From Pelomonas sp. V22 (lineage in GTDB: Bacteria > Pseudomonadota > Gammaproteobacteria > Burkholderiales > Burkholderiaceae_C): 64,000 bases of DNA. The stretch covers positions 1-64,000 of the forward strand of contig NZ_JAGIXS010000003.1 of NCBI RefSeq assembly GCF_030014915.1. The letters run 5' to 3'. The notes under the pieces are model-generated. The model did no database searches and was not told where the DNA came from. It worked only from the letters and a program-made list of their open reading frames with translations. The stretch's first letter is position 1. Each line of letters begins with the position of its first letter. This document shows, piece by piece, positions 43,280 to 53,208 of this stretch. The position numbers were made by a program, and so were the translations under genes.

Positions 43280-46090
43280 ATGACAAGAACGAAGCGACAG
43301 ATCTTTCAGCTGAGCCTGCTGGCCGCCGCACTGGCCTGCGGCACGGCCTATGCCGACAAACCGCTGCCGGCCAAGCCACCCGTGGCGGCCGTCAAGCCGG
43401 CTGCCAAGGACTGCAAACCCGCCGTGTCGAACACGGCCGCCAGCTTCGTCCGCGAGCTCGGCGGCATCCGCGAGTACTGCTTGGCCAATGGCCTGCAGAT
43501 CCTCCTGTTCCCCGACGAGGCGCAGAGCACGACCACGGTGAACATCACCTACCGCGTCGGCAGCCGCCATGAATCGCAGGGCGAGTACGGCATGGCCCAC
43601 TTGCTCGAGCACCTGGTGTTCAAGGGCACGCCCACCTACAAGAAGATCGACGAGGAATTTGCCAAGCGCGCGATGCGCACCAACGGCAGCACGACTGTCG
43701 ACCGCACCAACTACTTCGCCTCGTTCAACGCCAACGAGGACACGCTGGCCTTTGCCATCGCGCTGGAAGCCGACCGCATGGTCAACAGCTTCATCGCCAA
43801 GTCCGACCTCGACTCGGAGATGAGCGTGGTGCGCAACGAGTTCGAGCGCGGCGAGAACAACCCGATGCAGGTGCTGGTGCAGCGCGTGCAGGCCGTGGCC
43901 AATGACTGGCATGCCTACGGCCATTCGACGATCGGCCCCAAGAGCGATATCGAGAACGTGCCCATCGAGAAGCTGCAGGCCTTCTACAAGCGCTACTACC
44001 GGCCCGACAACGCCACGGTGCTCGTGGCCGGGCGTTTCGATGTGGAGAAGACGCTGGCCCTGATCGCCAAGTCCTTCGGCCCGCTCGCCAAGCCGGCCGA
44101 ACCCATTCCGCAGCCCTACACCGTCGAGCCGCCGCAGGACGGTGAGCGCAGCGTGGTGGTGCGCCGCGTGGGCGGCCAGCCGGTGCTGCTGGCCTACTAC
44201 CACGTGCCCGCTGTGGCCCACGCCGATACGGCGCCGTTGCTGGTGTTGGGCCTCTTGATGTCAATGCAGCCCAGCGGCCATCTCTACAAGGAACTGGTCG
44301 AGAGCAAGCTGGCCGTGGCGGCCGGCATGGGCGGCCTCGGCGGCTTTGCGCCCGGTGGCACGCAGGCCCTGGCCGTGCTGCCGGCGGACGGCGACATGGC
44401 CGCCGTCGAGAAGAAGCTGCTGGACCTGGTGGAGGGACGCAGCGGCAAGCCCTTCGACGAGGCTGAGCTGCAGCGCGTGCGCGACATCGCCGTGCTCAGC
44501 TACCGCGACCAGATGAAGCGGCCCGAGGCCCTGATCCAGCAGATATCGTCATTGCTCGGTGCCGGCGACTGGCGGCTGATGTTCCAGATCATGGAAGACC
44601 TGCAGAAGGTCACGCTCGCCGACGTGGAGCGGGTGCGCAAGGCCTATTTCCGCCCGGCCAATCGCACGCTGGGCCGCTATCTGCCGGCCACCGAGGTGGA
44701 GCGCGTGGCCATCCCGGCAGCGCCGGCGCTGGATCAACGCCTCGCGCAACTGCAAGGCCCACCCAAGGTGGAGGAAGGCGAGCGCTTCGACCCCACGGTG
44801 CAGAACCTGCAGGCGCGCACGCAGCGACGCAAGCTGCCTTCCGGCATCGAGCTGTCCACGCTGAACAAGCAGACGCGCGGCAATACGGTCAACCTCCTGA
44901 TGAGCCTGCGCTGGGGCGAGCCGCGTGCTACCACGGCGGCGCTCGGCACCGATCTGATCGACGATCTGATGAACGAAGGCAGCAGCCAATGGGACAAGCA
45001 GAAGCTGCGTGACGAGCTGGTGAGGCTCAAGGCCAACCTCTCGATCCGGGGCGGCAACCAGGGCGCGACCGTGGCCATCAGTGCCGAGCGCGACACCTTG
45101 CTCGCGGTGCTGAAGATCGCAGCCAACGTGCTGCAGCAGCCGCTGCTGCCGCCGGATGCCTTCGAGCGCATCAAGCAGCAGGGCCTGGCCGGGCTCGAGG
45201 CTTCGCGCCAGGAGCTGGAGACGCTGCGTGCCGAGGCGGTGCGCGAGCATGTCAACAAGGCGCGCGGCAGCAAGCTCGGTGATCCCGACTACCTGGCCAG
45301 CCTGGACGAGAACATCGACGAGGCCAAACGCACCACGCTGGCCGATGCGCGCAAGTTCTACCGCGACTACTGGTCGGCCAACGAGGCCCGGGTGTCCGTG
45401 GTCGGTGCCTTGCCCGAGGGCCTGGATGCCGCCATCGAGCAGGCCTTCGGTGGTTGGAAGAAGCCCGAGGCGCCGCGCTTCGTGCGCTTCGTGGCCAAGC
45501 CGGTGGTGATACCGCCGGCGCGCTTCGACGTGCAGGCCAAGGACAAGACCAGCGCCATGCTGCAACTGAGCCAGCGCTTCGAACTGTCGACGCAGGATGC
45601 CGACTACCTGCCCATGCTGCTCGCCGTGCAGGTGCTGGGCGGCGGCGGCCTGGAAAGCCGCTTGAGCGTGCGCGTGCGCCAGCAGGAGGGCCTCAGCTAC
45701 GGCGTGGGTGCCGGGCTGCAGGCGGACCACTTCAGCCGCGATGCGGCGCTGCGCATTGGCGGCACGTTCGCGCCACAGAACCGCGAGCGCATGCTGGCCG
45801 TGATCCAGGAAGAGCTGGCCCGTCTTGCCAAGGACGGCATCACCGAGACCGAGCTGGCACGCGCCAGGAAAGACCTGCTGGAAGCCTGGCGCCAGGGCCG
45901 CGCCAACGACGGCGGCCTGGCGGCCTCGCTGAACTGGTTTGCCGAGATCGGCAAGGACTGGTTGAGCCACGACGGCGCGCTGGAAGCCCGCCTGCAGGCG
46001 GTGACGGTGGCCGACGCGAACGCGGCCTGGAAGAAGTTCATCAAGCCCGAGGCTTTCGTGATCAGCACGGTGGGCGACTTCGGCAAGTGA
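43280..46090 (+). CDS. M16 family zinc peptidase, two-domain periplasmic form
   Basis: This 936-residue protein is a fused pair of M16 halves. A signal peptide ends near residue 26 (GTAYA). The inverse zinc motif HLLEH is at 107-111, with third ligand E187 exactly 76 residues after H111, so the N-terminal half is catalytically complete. The C-terminal half (from about 500) lacks HxxEH and is the usual structural partner (VRQQEGLSYGVGAGLQ). It should degrade peptides in the periplasm. The ATG follows a GAGGAG-like site. Confidence 0.95.
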   Translation: MTRTKRQIFQLSLLAAALACGTAYADKPLPAKPPVAAVKPAAKDCKPAVSNTAASFVRELGGIREYCLANGLQILLFPDEAQSTTTVNITYRVGSRHESQGEYGMAHLLEHLVFKGTPTYKKIDEEFAKRAMRTNGSTTVDRTNYFASFNANEDTLAFAIALEADRMVNSFIAKSDLDSEMSVVRNEFERGENNPMQVLVQRVQAVANDWHAYGHSTIGPKSDIENVPIEKLQAFYKRYYRPDNATVLVAGRFDVEKTLALIAKSFGPLAKPAEPIPQPYTVEPPQDGERSVVVRRVGGQPVLLAYYHVPAVAHADTAPLLVLGLLMSMQPSGHLYKELVESKLAVAAGMGGLGGFAPGGTQALAVLPADGDMAAVEKKLLDLVEGRSGKPFDEAELQRVRDIAVLSYRDQMKRPEALIQQISSLLGAGDWRLMFQIMEDLQKVTLADVERVRKAYFRPANRTLGRYLPATEVERVAIPAAPALDQRLAQLQGPPKVEEGERFDPTVQNLQARTQRRKLPSGIELSTLNKQTRGNTVNLLMSLRWGEPRATTAALGTDLIDDLMNEGSSQWDKQKLRDELVRLKANLSIRGGNQGATVAISAERDTLLAVLKIAANVLQQPLLPPDAFERIKQQGLAGLEASRQELETLRAEAVREHVNKARGSKLGDPDYLASLDENIDEAKRTTLADARKFYRDYWSANEARVSVVGALPEGLDAAIEQAFGGWKKPEAPRFVRFVAKPVVIPPARFDVQAKDKTSAMLQLSQRFELSTQDADYLPMLLAVQVLGGGGLESRLSVRVRQQEGLSYGVGAGLQADHFSRDAALRIGGTFAPQNRERMLAVIQEELARLAKDGITETELARARKDLLEAWRQGRANDGGLAASLNWFAEIGKDWLSHDGALEARLQAVTVADANAAWKKFIKPEAFVISTVGDFGK

Positions 46091-46102
46091 GCGTCTGAGA
46101 CG

Positions 46103-46131
46103 GGCCGGGGCGCCGCTATAGTGCCCCGGCC
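46103..46131 (+). terminator. GC-rich hairpin after M16 peptidase gene
   Basis: GGCCGGGGC (46103-46111) pairs perfectly with GCCCCGGCC (46123-46131) around an 11-base loop. It lies 12 bases after the M16 stop and 60 bases before the lipoprotein start. It lacks a T run, so it may be a weak terminator or mRNA-stabilising stem. Confidence 0.5.
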
Positions 46132-46191
46132 GCCGTCGCCATGCGGCAGGCCAGCCGGACACAGACCGGTGCAATCAGGAGGAACGAGCCC

Positions 46192-48306
46192 ATGACCGCA
46201 TCGCCCCGCGCCCGCGCGCCGAGCGCTTTCACTTTGACCCTGTTGTTGAGCAGCCTGCTGACCGCCTGCGGTGGTGGCGGTGGGGGCAGCAGCAGCGGTG
46301 GCGGCAGCAGCCCGCCGGCGGCGGTGGTGGCGCCCAGCATCCTGACGCAGCCGAGTTCGGCCAGCGTGCAGCGTTGCGAGACAGTCAGTTTCTCGGTCGG
46401 CGCCAGCGGCGGCTCGCTCAGCTACCAATGGCAGCGCAATGGCGTGGACCTGGCCGGTGCCACCCAGGCCACGTTGCAGCTCAATGCGGCGGCGGCCGAC
46501 GACGGCGCGCGCTACAGCGTCACGGTCAGCAACAGTGCCGGCCAGGCCAAGTCTGAGGCCGCCACGCTCAGCGTCGGCGCGGTGGACGAGTCGCAGCTGA
46601 GCATTGCCAACATCGAGTTGGCCCAGGTGATGCTGATGGACAGCAAGGACGCCGCGCTGGAGCTGGTGCAGGACCGCGAGCTGCTGGTCAAGGTCAATGC
46701 GCGGGCGCCGGCGCCCATGCACTGCAAGCCCGCCGGGCTGCTGCGCATCGAGGATGCGGCCGGCAAGCTGCAGCGCGAGGTGGCGCTGGCTGCGCCGCTC
46801 CTTCCTATCCCCGCCACCACGCCGGCCTCGGCACCGACGGCCGCCAGCCTGCTGGACAGCTACAGCGCCAGCGTGCCGGCCGAGCTGGTCAAGCCGGGCC
46901 TGCGCCTGGTGGTGCTGCTGCCAGGCAAGAGCGGCGCCCAGCGCATCGCGCCGCCGGTCTCACCGAGCCCGGCCATCACCCTGGTGGCGATCCCGCTGCA
47001 GGTGGGTGAGGGCCTGGCCCAGGTGCCCGAAGGCATTCCCGACTACATCCGTGCGCGTTCTCCCGTGCAAGGCCTGATCCTCGACACCCGCCAGCCGCTG
47101 CGATCGACCAGTGTGACCGCCCAGCCCACGGCCGGCGCCGACTGGCCCGATGCGCTGTCCAAGCTGCTGACCGAGGTCAACAGCCTGCGCACGCTGGAAG
47201 GCCGGCCGACGCGCACCTACTACTACGGCTTCGTGCGCCAGCAGGTGCTCGGCACGAACGTGGGCCTCGGCTACCGGCCGGGCGGTGCCGCCGTGGGCTA
47301 CGACCGGCCGGAGCGGCCCGAGTACGCACGCGAGACGCTGCAGCATGAGCTGGGCCACAACTTCAACCTGCAGCATGCGCCCTGTGGCGACCCGTCCAAC
47401 CCCGACACGCTTTACCCCTATGCCAATGCGCTGATGGGCGCCGGCAATCGCATGGTCTGGGGCTACAACAGCCAGACCAAGACCTTCGTCAACCCGGGCG
47501 ACGCGAACAACCACGACCTGATGAGCTATTGCAGCGGCGACTGGTTCTCCGACTACAACTACGTCAGCGTGCAGAAGCGCCTGCGCAGCGCGTTGCCGAG
47601 CATCCAGGCGCCAGGCAGCATGGTGCAGATCACAGCCGCTGCCGGTGCAACGACGGCGGCAGCAGCCGAGCCGCTGCTGCTGATCACCGGCGAGATCGGC
47701 CCGCGTGGCCTCAGCCTTGCCATGCCGCGTGCCTTCAGCGGCCAGGCCCAGCTGCCCGAGGCCGGGCCCTATCTGCTGACGCTGAACCTGGCCAGCGGCG
47801 AGCAACGCCAGTGGCGCTTTGAAGCCCCCTCGCTGGATCACGCGCCACAGATCCGGCACTTCCACTTCAGCATTCCGCATCCGGGGGCCATCGCAGCGCT
47901 GAGCATCAGCCGCGCGGGTCAGGTCTTGCATGCGCAGGGAGCGCCCGGAGAGGCCGCAGCGGCCGGAGAGGCCGGAGAGGCCGCTGCCAAGCGCCGCGTC
48001 CAGCAGGCCGCCGCTGCCACCTCCGTGCAGATGACGGTGGCCCAAGGCCAACTGAGCCTGCAATGGGATGCCCAGCGCTGGCCGCAACTGAGCCTCACCC
48101 AACTCGGCAGCGACGGCCGGCGCCGCGTGCTGGCCCCCAGCCTCAGCGGAGGCAAGGCCCAGCTCCCAGTCACCGGCGAGGCGCTGGGCTATGAGCTCGG
48201 CCTGTCGGACGGGCTCAACAGCCAGCTGTTGTGGCTGGATGCGGCGGGTCGCGCGCAGAGCGCCTCGCCGGCCGTGCAGCGCAGCAGCCTGCGGCAGGCC
48301 CTGTAG
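46192..48306 (+). CDS. metzincin-like zinc peptidase lipoprotein, first paralogue
   Basis: This 704-residue lipoprotein has a lipobox LLTACG (C26) then a glycine/serine linker, an Ig-like domain (about 50-140; SLSYQWQRNGVDLAGATQAT; ARYSVTVSNSAGQ), an uncharacterised domain, and a peptidase domain with HELGHNFNLQH at 385-395. The motif resembles the metzincin HExxHxxGxxH but has Asn at the Gly position. A cysteine (HAPCGD) and an MSYC Met-turn-like segment follow. The ATG has an AGGAGG site. A close paralogue follows immediately. The substrate is unknown. Confidence 0.85.
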   Translation: MTASPRARAPSAFTLTLLLSSLLTACGGGGGGSSSGGGSSPPAAVVAPSILTQPSSASVQRCETVSFSVGASGGSLSYQWQRNGVDLAGATQATLQLNAAAADDGARYSVTVSNSAGQAKSEAATLSVGAVDESQLSIANIELAQVMLMDSKDAALELVQDRELLVKVNARAPAPMHCKPAGLLRIEDAAGKLQREVALAAPLLPIPATTPASAPTAASLLDSYSASVPAELVKPGLRLVVLLPGKSGAQRIAPPVSPSPAITLVAIPLQVGEGLAQVPEGIPDYIRARSPVQGLILDTRQPLRSTSVTAQPTAGADWPDALSKLLTEVNSLRTLEGRPTRTYYYGFVRQQVLGTNVGLGYRPGGAAVGYDRPERPEYARETLQHELGHNFNLQHAPCGDPSNPDTLYPYANALMGAGNRMVWGYNSQTKTFVNPGDANNHDLMSYCSGDWFSDYNYVSVQKRLRSALPSIQAPGSMVQITAAAGATTAAAAEPLLLITGEIGPRGLSLAMPRAFSGQAQLPEAGPYLLTLNLASGEQRQWRFEAPSLDHAPQIRHFHFSIPHPGAIAALSISRAGQVLHAQGAPGEAAAAGEAGEAAAKRRVQQAAAATSVQMTVAQGQLSLQWDAQRWPQLSLTQLGSDGRRRVLAPSLSGGKAQLPVTGEALGYELGLSDGLNSQLLWLDAAGRAQSASPAVQRSSLRQAL

Positions 48307-48400
48307 GCCATCCCCTCGGGGTCAGGGGCTTACCGCCTGTTACCCCGGCGCCGGGCGATGGGAGCAAGATCGGGGCATCGCCTTGCCCTGCCTCGCCATT

Positions 48401-50458
48401 GTGAAGTTCCTTGACCGCCTTGCCCTGACCGGCGCCACCCTGGCGCTCGCTGGCCTGCTGGCCGCTTGTGGCGGTGGTGGTGGTGGCAGCAGCAGCCCCC
48501 CGAGTGGCGGCGGCACCGTCCCCACGGCGAGCACGCCCAGCATCGTCGTGCAGCCGGCCTCGGTGTCGGCACAGCGCTGCGAAACGGTGCGCTTCACCGT
48601 CTCTGCCGAAGGGACGGGCCCTTTCAGCTACCAGTGGCAGCGCAACGAGGTCGACATTCCCGGCGCCCAGCAGGCCACGCTGCAGATCGCCAGCACCAGC
48701 TCGGCCGACGACCAGGCCCGCTTCAGCGTCATGGTTTCCAACAGCGCCGGCCAGACCCGCTCGGCCACGGCCACGCTCAGCGTCAACACGGCCGACGAGG
48801 CCAAGCTCAGCATCGCCTCGATCGAATTGGCCCAGGGCATGCTGATGAGCAGCAGCGACGCCATGCTGGAGCTGGTGCAGGAGCGCGAGCTCCTGGTCAA
48901 GGTCAACGCCCGTGCGCCCACGCCCATGACTTGCAAGCCGGCCAGCCTGCTCCGCATCGAGGACGCCGCCGGGGTTTTGCTGCGCGAGATCGCGCTCACG
49001 CCGCCCAGCCTGCCCATCCCCTCGACCACGGCCGCCACCGTCAGCCTGCAGGACAGCTACAGCGCCACCGTGCCGGCCGAGTTCGTCAAGCCGGGCCTGC
49101 GCCTGGTGGTGAGCCTGCCGGGCCAGACGCCGGTGCAGCGCCTCGCGCCGCCGGTCGCGCCCAGCCCGGTGATCACCCTGGTGGCCATTCCCTTGCAGGT
49201 GGGCGCCAGCGTGGCCCAGATCCCGACGGGCATGCCCGACTACATCCGTGCCCGCTCGCCGCTGCAGGGCCTGGTGCAGGAGACCCGCCCGACCCTGCGC
49301 TCCACGGCAGTGCCGACCCAGCCGGCCGCGCGCGCGGACTGGGCCGACGCGATGTCCAAGCTGCTGACCGAGGTGAACACCTTGCGCACGCTGGAAGGCG
49401 CGCCCAAGACCAGCTACTACTTTGGCTTCGTGCGTCAGGACGTGCCCGGCAGTGTCGTCGGCCTGGGCTATGTGCCGGGCGGCGCGGCCGTCGGCTACGA
49501 CAAGCCCGGCGACCTTGCCGCCACGCTGGACAGCCTGCAGCACGAACTGGGCCACAACTTCAACCTGCGCCACGCGCCTTGCGGCGACCCGCCGGGGCCC
49601 GATCCGCTCTATCCCTATGCGAATGCCCAGATGGGCGCGGGCAGCCGCATGGTCTGGGGCTATGACAGCGTCAACAAGCTCTTCATCGACCCCGGCAACA
49701 GCAGCAATCACGACCTGATGAGCTATTGCAGCGGCACCTGGTTCTCCGACTACAGCTACTACCGGGCCCAGCAGCGCCTGCACACGGCCCAGCCGAGCAG
49801 CATGCCCTCCAACCTGGCCGCGCGGACCGTGGCGCAGGTGGCCATGGCGGCACCGGCCTCGCAGGCCGGCGCGCTGTTGCTGATCACCGGCGAGATCGGC
49901 CCTCAGGGCCTGCGCCTTGCGGCACCCTGGACCTACAGCGGCCAAGCCGATGAGCCGGCGAGCGGGCCATATGTGTTGAGCCTCACCTTGGCCAGCGGCG
50001 AGCAGCGCCGGTGGCGCTTTGACGCGCCACCGCTGGAGCATGCGCCGCAGATCCGGCATTTCCATTTCAGCATTGCGCATCCGGGCGCGATTGCGGCGCT
50101 GAGCATCGCTCGCGAGGGTCAGGTCTTGCATGCGCAGGGCGACGCTTCAGCCGCCGGCCGGCGGCGGGCCCAGCAGGCGGCAGCGGCCTGGCCGCAGCTG
50201 CAGGCGCAGCTAGCGGAGGGGCGGCTGAGCCTGCAATGGGATGGCCAGCGCTGGCCCCTGCTCAGCGCCACGCAACTGGGCAAGGACGGCAAACGCCGTG
50301 TGCTGGCCCAGGGCCTGAGCGGCGGGCAGGCCCGTATCGAGATCTCGGGCGAGGCCCAGGCCTTCGAGCTGAGCTTCTCAGATGGCCTCAACAGCCAGCT
50401 GCTGTGGCTGGATGGAGCGGGCCGGCCGCAGGCTGCGCCGCCGCCTCAGGCTCCTTAG
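48401..50458 (+). CDS. metzincin-like zinc peptidase lipoprotein, second paralogue
   Basis: This 685-residue lipoprotein parallels its neighbour domain for domain: lipobox LLAACG (C23), Gly/Ser linker, Ig-like domain (FSYQWQRNEVDIPGAQQAT), middle domain and HELGHNFNLRH at 381-391 with LMSYCSG downstream. It starts with GTG, chosen because it gives a compact signal peptide. Similarity along the whole length shows local duplication. The stop shares bases with the convergent downstream gene. Both copies retain the zinc motif and so are probably active. Confidence 0.85.
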   Translation: MKFLDRLALTGATLALAGLLAACGGGGGGSSSPPSGGGTVPTASTPSIVVQPASVSAQRCETVRFTVSAEGTGPFSYQWQRNEVDIPGAQQATLQIASTSSADDQARFSVMVSNSAGQTRSATATLSVNTADEAKLSIASIELAQGMLMSSSDAMLELVQERELLVKVNARAPTPMTCKPASLLRIEDAAGVLLREIALTPPSLPIPSTTAATVSLQDSYSATVPAEFVKPGLRLVVSLPGQTPVQRLAPPVAPSPVITLVAIPLQVGASVAQIPTGMPDYIRARSPLQGLVQETRPTLRSTAVPTQPAARADWADAMSKLLTEVNTLRTLEGAPKTSYYFGFVRQDVPGSVVGLGYVPGGAAVGYDKPGDLAATLDSLQHELGHNFNLRHAPCGDPPGPDPLYPYANAQMGAGSRMVWGYDSVNKLFIDPGNSSNHDLMSYCSGTWFSDYSYYRAQQRLHTAQPSSMPSNLAARTVAQVAMAAPASQAGALLLITGEIGPQGLRLAAPWTYSGQADEPASGPYVLSLTLASGEQRRWRFDAPPLEHAPQIRHFHFSIAHPGAIAALSIAREGQVLHAQGDASAAGRRRAQQAAAAWPQLQAQLAEGRLSLQWDGQRWPLLSATQLGKDGKRRVLAQGLSGGQARIEISGEAQAFELSFSDGLNSQLLWLDGAGRPQAAPPPQAP

Positions 50459-50994
50459 GGCGGCGCCAGCTGGAACGACTGGCTGGCCTTGTAGGCCTCC
50501 AGCACGCTGCGGTACTGCGATTCGCTCAGCAGCTCCTTGAGCTTCTGGTGGAAGCGCCGCACGTCGGCATAGGCGGCGGCCTGGTCGGCCAGGGCTTCCT
50601 GTTCGAGGCGCAGGTCGCGGTCGATGTCGACCGTGGCCGAGATCGGCGGGCGGATGAAGCCCAGGGCACGGTCGCGGCGGCGCTCGTTCAGGTCGCCGAG
50701 ATCGCGCAGGTCGCGCATCAGCGCCGCCCAGGCTTCGACCTGGGCCGGCTGCAAGCCCAGCGTGGCTTCGAGCTGGCTCAGCTTTTCGTGCCAGAGCTTG
50801 AGCGGCTCGGGTGGGCGTGGCGACTCGGGGCGGCCGGACTGCCTGTCAGGCGGTGCGCGGCGCTCGCCCCCGTCGCGACCGCTGGCGCCGCGGCCGCCGT
50901 GGCCACCGCCCCCGCCGCCGCCGGGTTGGAACTGGGCCAGGGCGAGGGCCGGCACAAGCAGGGCGGTCAGCAGCAGCAATCGGGTGGGTTTCAT
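50455..50994 (-). CDS. exported Spy/CpxP-like helical protein with Gly-rich N-terminus
   Basis: This 179-residue protein has a signal peptide (LLLLTALLVPALALA), a glycine-rich then Arg/Pro-rich disordered region (about 22-65) and a helical domain (KLSQLEATLGLQPAQVEAW; LKELLSESQYRSVL). The helical end with its LTxxQ-like L(S)ESQY segment resembles periplasmic chaperone-type Spy/CpxP proteins, though the match is weak. It is convergent with the second metzincin gene, overlapping by 4 bases. An envelope-stress role is inferred. Confidence 0.65.
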   Translation of the reverse strand: MKPTRLLLLTALLVPALALAQFQPGGGGGGGHGGRGASGRDGGERRAPPDRQSGRPESPRPPEPLKLWHEKLSQLEATLGLQPAQVEAWAALMRDLRDLGDLNERRRDRALGFIRPPISATVDIDRDLRLEQEALADQAAAYADVRRFHQKLKELLSESQYRSVLEAYKASQSFQLAPP

Positions 50995-51227
50995 GGTCGC
51001 GGGGCGGGCAGGGATGAGCGGAGGATGGGGCCAGTGTGCCGCCGCTTTGCCTCTTGCCTGTAGGTGGATGGTCAAGAAGTGTGAAGCGTCAAGTGTGCTG
51101 CGGGTAAAGCCGCCGTAACAAAGCGGCACGCAGCTTCACGCAAGGCGACGGCCAGGCAAACTTGACACATCGCCAGGCAACAGCGGCTGCCGACACTGGG
51201 TGCTTCTCCAGAAGCAGTACCCCACCC

Positions 51228-52727
51228 GTGCCCCCTGTTCCCGTCGCGCTGCGCCGCTGGCTGACGCCGTTTCTCCTGTTCCTGCTGATCTTCCTGGTCA
51301 GCTGCACGGCCTTCATGCGCAAGTACCTGGGGCCGGTGACGCCGGACCAGCTGCTTTTCCATCTGCAGTACGGCGGCCTGGACTATGCCGACCCCCGCAT
51401 GATCATCCGCGCCTTGCGCTACCTGGCCGGCACGCTGCTGCTGACGGCGCTCGCCACCTGGGCGCTGCGGCGCATGTCGCTGCGCCTGCAGCGGAGCCTG
51501 TGGCTGATGTTGCTGGGCGGGGCTGCCTTCTCTGTCGGCGCCACGGTGGACGACGCTTGCGACGGCGGGCAGACCGATGCCATCGCTCAGCGCTACGTAG
51601 ACCCGTTGGCCCAGCGCTTCGAGCAGGCCGAGAGTCCGCCCGACCTCCTGATCGTTTTCATCGAATCGCTGGACGAGCGCTATGCCGAGCCCACGCTGCC
51701 CCACGGCCCGGCCCTGAGCGAGCTGGCCGACTGGCGCGCCCACGGCCGGCGCTTCGGCGAGATGCGCACGCTGGGCGGTTCGAGCTGGACCGTGGGCGGC
51801 CTGTTCAGCGCCTTGTGCGGCGTGCCGCTGCAGCCGGCCGGCCTGATGAGCCGCAATGCGCTGGAGTACTCGACCCGCTTCTTCGACGGCGGCGCCTGCC
51901 TGACCGATGTGCTGGCCCGTCAGGGCTGGGAGCTGAGCTTCTACGGCGGTGCCTCGCTGAAGTTCGCCGGCAAGGGCTTGTTCATGGCCAAGCACCAGGT
52001 GGCGCGACGCTTTGGCCGCGAGCAGTGGCAGGACCGGGGCGTGAGCGTGCCCGGCGAGGGCTGGGGCTTGCTGGATGCGGGCCTGACTGCGCAGGCCTGG
52101 GCCGACATGCAGCGCCCGCGCGATGGCAACAAGGCGCGCGCCTCGCTGCTGCTGACCGTCAACACCCACGGGCCCTCGGGGACGGCCGACCCGGGCTGCG
52201 GTCAGTCGGAGGACGGCGAGCTCTCGACCGACGAGCAGATGGCCCGCGCGCTCGCCTGCACCGACCATGTGGTGGCGCAACTGGCCCGCCGCTTTGCTTC
52301 GCAAGCCGATGGCCGGCGCAAGCTGGTCTGGATCATGGGCGACCACATCGGACCGACGCCACTGCTGTTCGATGGCACCGATGAGCAATGGCGCAAGCGC
52401 AGCCTGTTTCATGCGCTGGCACGATTCGACGGCCAGGGCCGGCCCGAGCCGCTGCCGGCCGCCGTGCGCCAGCGCAGCTTCAGTCACCTGGACGTGCTGC
52501 CCACGCTGGCCGAGGCCCTGGGCCTCAGCTGGCAGCCGCAGGCCCACCGCCTGGGGCTCGGCGTGTCACTGCTGGCGGCCGAGCAGCCGCCGACGCTCCT
52601 GGAGCAGCAGGGCTATGAGCGCAGCAATGCGCAGCTGGCCTGTCCCTCGCCGCTGTTCCACCGCCTGTGGGTGGACCGGCCTCAGGCCGCCGGCGAACGC
52701 AGCAAGAGCACCGGCACCGGCGCCTGA
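51228..52727 (+). CDS. membrane sulfatase-fold (LTA synthase/phosphoglycerol transferase-like) protein
   Basis: This protein of about 499 residues has an N-terminal membrane helix (WLTPFLLFLLIFLVS), a second helical region (AGTLLLTALATWALRR) and a periplasmic alkaline-phosphatase-fold domain. LIVFIESLDERY carries the first metal ligands; the nucleophile is likely Thr in GGSSWTVGGLFSALCGVP. NTHGPSG and IMGDHIGPTPLLF hold later ligands. Relatives transfer phosphoglycerol or phosphoethanolamine to glycans or lipids. The start is uncertain: GTG at 51228, or TTG at 51162 adding 22 residues. Its 3' end overlaps the convergent stress-protein gene by 46 bases. Confidence 0.8.
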   Translation: MPPVPVALRRWLTPFLLFLLIFLVSCTAFMRKYLGPVTPDQLLFHLQYGGLDYADPRMIIRALRYLAGTLLLTALATWALRRMSLRLQRSLWLMLLGGAAFSVGATVDDACDGGQTDAIAQRYVDPLAQRFEQAESPPDLLIVFIESLDERYAEPTLPHGPALSELADWRAHGRRFGEMRTLGGSSWTVGGLFSALCGVPLQPAGLMSRNALEYSTRFFDGGACLTDVLARQGWELSFYGGASLKFAGKGLFMAKHQVARRFGREQWQDRGVSVPGEGWGLLDAGLTAQAWADMQRPRDGNKARASLLLTVNTHGPSGTADPGCGQSEDGELSTDEQMARALACTDHVVAQLARRFASQADGRRKLVWIMGDHIGPTPLLFDGTDEQWRKRSLFHALARFDGQGRPEPLPAAVRQRSFSHLDVLPTLAEALGLSWQPQAHRLGLGVSLLAAEQPPTLLEQQGYERSNAQLACPSPLFHRLWVDRPQAAGERSKSTGTGA

Positions 52728-53134
52728 CGCACGATCATCTCGGCATCGCTGCCGAGCAGGGCCCGGCCCACGCCGCGCCGGCCATGGGTGCCGAGCACGA
52801 TCAGCTGTGCGCCGCACTTCGTTGCCGCATCGACCACCACATCGGCCACGCGCTGGGCAAAGCCCTCGGCCAGCTGGGTCTCGACCGGCAGCCCCGCCGC
52901 CTCGACCCGCGCGCGGGCCTTCACGAGGATTTGCTGGCCGCCCTGGTGCAGCAGGTCGAAGACCTCGGGCGTGAGGCCGACACCGGCGTTCGGGTAGGCA
53001 TTGAAGGACAGCATGTCCACCACATGCAGCAGATGCAGGCGGGCGTTGCAGAGCTTGGCCAGGCGGATGGCCTCGGCCAGGCCCAGCTCGGAGGTGGGGC
53101 TGCCGTCAACCGGAACCAGGATCTTGCTGTACAT
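52682..53134 (-). CDS. universal stress protein UspA family
   Basis: This 150-residue protein opens MYSKILVPVDGSPTSELGL and ends with the ATP-binding GTHGRRGVGRALLGSDAE (Gx2Gx9GS pattern intact), then VPVLLL. So it is an ATP-binding Usp. The ATG at 53134 follows GGGAGA. Its last 46 bases overlap the convergent sulfatase-fold gene. Usp proteins respond to starvation and stress; the partner is unknown here. Confidence 0.95.
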   Translation of the reverse strand: MYSKILVPVDGSPTSELGLAEAIRLAKLCNARLHLLHVVDMLSFNAYPNAGVGLTPEVFDLLHQGGQQILVKARARVEAAGLPVETQLAEGFAQRVADVVVDAATKCGAQLIVLGTHGRRGVGRALLGSDAEMIVRQAPVPVLLLRSPAA

Positions 53135-53208
53135 GGAGGTCTCCCGATGCAATGCCTCCATGCTCGCGCCGGCGCCGCCGCCGGCGCTTGAGCATGATCA
53201 AGAAACAA

